A stretch of 7,735 nt of DNA. Source: Alphaproteobacteria bacterium (GTDB lineage Bacteria; Pseudomonadota; Alphaproteobacteria; Rhizobiales; Aestuariivirgaceae). Position numbers and translations under genes: made by a program. Positions 6,765 through 7,735 of the stretch are shown here, one piece after another. Under the pieces are notes generated by a model, which was given only the letters and a program-made list of their open reading frames with translations, was not told the origin of the DNA and did not search any database. Location: positions 1 through 7,735 of the forward strand of contig JAPLOT010000027.1 of NCBI GenBank assembly GCA_026400595.1. The letters are read 5' to 3'. Within the stretch, counting starts at the first letter, position 1; every line of letters starts with the position of its first letter.

Positions 6765-7694
6765 ATGCATCCCGCCTATTCGGTCATCCTCTTCACGACC
6801 GCATCCGGGGCAGGCTATGGGCTGCTGGCCTTGCTCGGGCTCGTCGGCTTCAACCATGGCCAGGCATCGAGCGTCGCCTTTGCCCTTGTGTCAGTCGTCA
6901 TCGCGCTGATGCTGATCACGGTGGGACTGCTGTCGTCCACCTTCCATCTTGGCCATCCCGAACGGGCCTGGCGGGCGCTGTCGCAATGGCGCTCGAGCTG
7001 GCTGTCGCGCGAAGGTGTCGCCGCGCTTGCCACCTATGTTCCCGCGCTGCTCTTCGCTGCCGTCTGGTCGGGCCTTGTCGATGCGCCGAACTGGATCGGC
7101 CCGCTCGGCCTCATCACCGCGACGCTCTGTGCCCTGACGGTTTTCACCACCGGCATGATCTATCGCTCGCTGCGCACCATCCGCGCCTGGCACCAGCCGC
7201 TCACCGTGCCGGTCTATCTCGTCTTCGCCCTGGCAACCGGCGCAACGCTGATTACGGCCATCGCCACGCTGTTCGGCCGCTTCCAGCCCTTCCAGGTCAT
7301 CCTCGGGGTTACCGCCCTGCTGCTGGCGATGCTGCTCAAGTTCCTTTACTGGCGCGCCGTCGATGCCATGCCGCCGGCCTTTACGATGAACGACGCCACC
7401 GGGCTCGGCCGCATCGGAGACGTCTCGCAATGGGAGGTGCCGCATACCTCGGAGAACTACATCCAGAAGGAAATGGGCTATGCGGTCGCCCGCAAGCATG
7501 CGGCAAGGCTGCGGAAGCTCGTCTTCCTCTTGCTTGCGGCTGCGATCCTCCTGATGCTGCTGGCGCTCCTGGCGCCGGTCGTCTCGCTGGTCGCCGTCAT
7601 CGCGGCACTTTCGGCGGCGGTGGTCGAGCGCTGGCTGTTCTTCGCCGAGGCCCGGCATGTCGTGACTTTGTTCTATGGCGGGAGGCCGGTCTGA
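6765..7694 (+). CDS. soeC: DmsC/NrfD-type quinone-interacting membrane anchor, SoeC-like
   Basis: 309 residues, the usual size for DmsC-family anchors, with about eight transmembrane helices near residues 7-29, 36-58, 83-104, 110-133, 145-170, 174-196, 250-270 and 271-293. Recognisable family patterns are the start MHPAYSVILFTTASGAGYGL, the loop after helix 2 with FHLGHPERAWRAL, and SWLSREG before helix 3. A polar loop at about 200-248, including EVPHTSENYIQKEMGY, is probably where the iron-sulfur subunit docks. The protein anchors the two soluble subunits to the inner membrane and exchanges electrons with quinone; for sulfite oxidation it would reduce the quinone pool. No haem-binding motif is evident. 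The gene follows the iron-sulfur gene after one base and its stop overlaps the next ATG by one base, so it lies within one operon. Confidence 0.9.
   Translation: MHPAYSVILFTTASGAGYGLLALLGLVGFNHGQASSVAFALVSVVIALMLITVGLLSSTFHLGHPERAWRALSQWRSSWLSREGVAALATYVPALLFAAVWSGLVDAPNWIGPLGLITATLCALTVFTTGMIYRSLRTIRAWHQPLTVPVYLVFALATGATLITAIATLFGRFQPFQVILGVTALLLAMLLKFLYWRAVDAMPPAFTMNDATGLGRIGDVSQWEVPHTSENYIQKEMGYAVARKHAARLRKLVFLLLAAAILLMLLALLAPVVSLVAVIAALSAAVVERWLFFAEARHVVTLFYGGRPV
7680..7685 (+). promoter_or_regulatory. Ribosome binding site of the fourth operon gene
   Basis: GGGAGG, a strong Shine-Dalgarno match, lies eight bases before ATG 7694. It supports a real coding start there despite the very short visible frame. 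Confidence 0.7.
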
Positions 7695-7735
7695 TGCTGG
7701 GCAAGGGCGTGCGCTGGTTCGACGACTGGTTCGCC
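7694..7735 (+). CDS. Start of a fourth operon gene, product unknown (runs off right edge)
   Basis: Only fourteen codons are visible: MLGKGVRWFDDWFA. The ATG shares its A with the TGA of the anchor gene and is preceded by a strong GGGAGG ribosome site, so it is almost certainly translated as part of the same operon. The visible residues are aromatic and mildly basic without a clear signal peptide or metal-binding motif, and I do not recognise the family. A maturation factor for the molybdoenzyme or a sulfur-handling protein would make sense from context, but nothing here demonstrates either. Confidence 0.6.
   Translation, partial: MLGKGVRWFDDWFA

Overview
The window is high-GC DNA with densely packed genes and strongly biased third codon positions, typical of an alphaproteobacterium. 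The protein families fit that group: a MocR-type GntR/aminotransferase regulator, an EamA permease and a cytoplasm-facing molybdenum oxidoreductase. Genus cannot be read from the sequence.

Layout. Bases 1-250 (minus strand) hold the N-terminal part of an exported protein I do not recognise. Bases 251-586 form a gap with no supportable gene. Bases 587-1579 (minus) encode a ten-helix DMT/EamA permease. It lies 22 nt downstream of a MocR-family regulator (1602-3110, minus), so the two are probably co-transcribed. A short divergent promoter region separates the regulator from a tightly packed plus-strand operon. That operon comprises a 936-residue molybdopterin oxidoreductase (3159-5969), a 265-residue protein with four [4Fe-4S] cluster motifs (5966-6763, 4-bp overlap) and a 309-residue DmsC/NrfD-type membrane anchor (6765-7694). 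A fourth gene begins at 7694 and leaves the window after 14 codons.

How the genes work together. The three-subunit enzyme has no Tat signal on its catalytic subunit, so the active site should face the cytoplasm and pass electrons through the ferredoxin-like subunit to the quinone pool via the anchor. This architecture and the sequence patterns fit SoeABC, the cytoplasmic sulfite dehydrogenase, best. The substrate remains an inference.

The divergent MocR gene is the obvious candidate regulator. The intergenic region carries a 19-bp imperfect palindrome (3099-3117). It overlaps candidate -10 boxes on both strands and the MocR gene's first ATG, and its left arm resembles the half-site I recall for TauR, a MocR regulator of taurine use. 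A coherent but unproven model is that sulfite released during organosulfonate (or other organosulfur) catabolism is oxidised by SoeABC under control of this regulator, with the EamA permease moving a related compound. I see no tRNA, rRNA, CRISPR array, insertion sequence or prophage signal.
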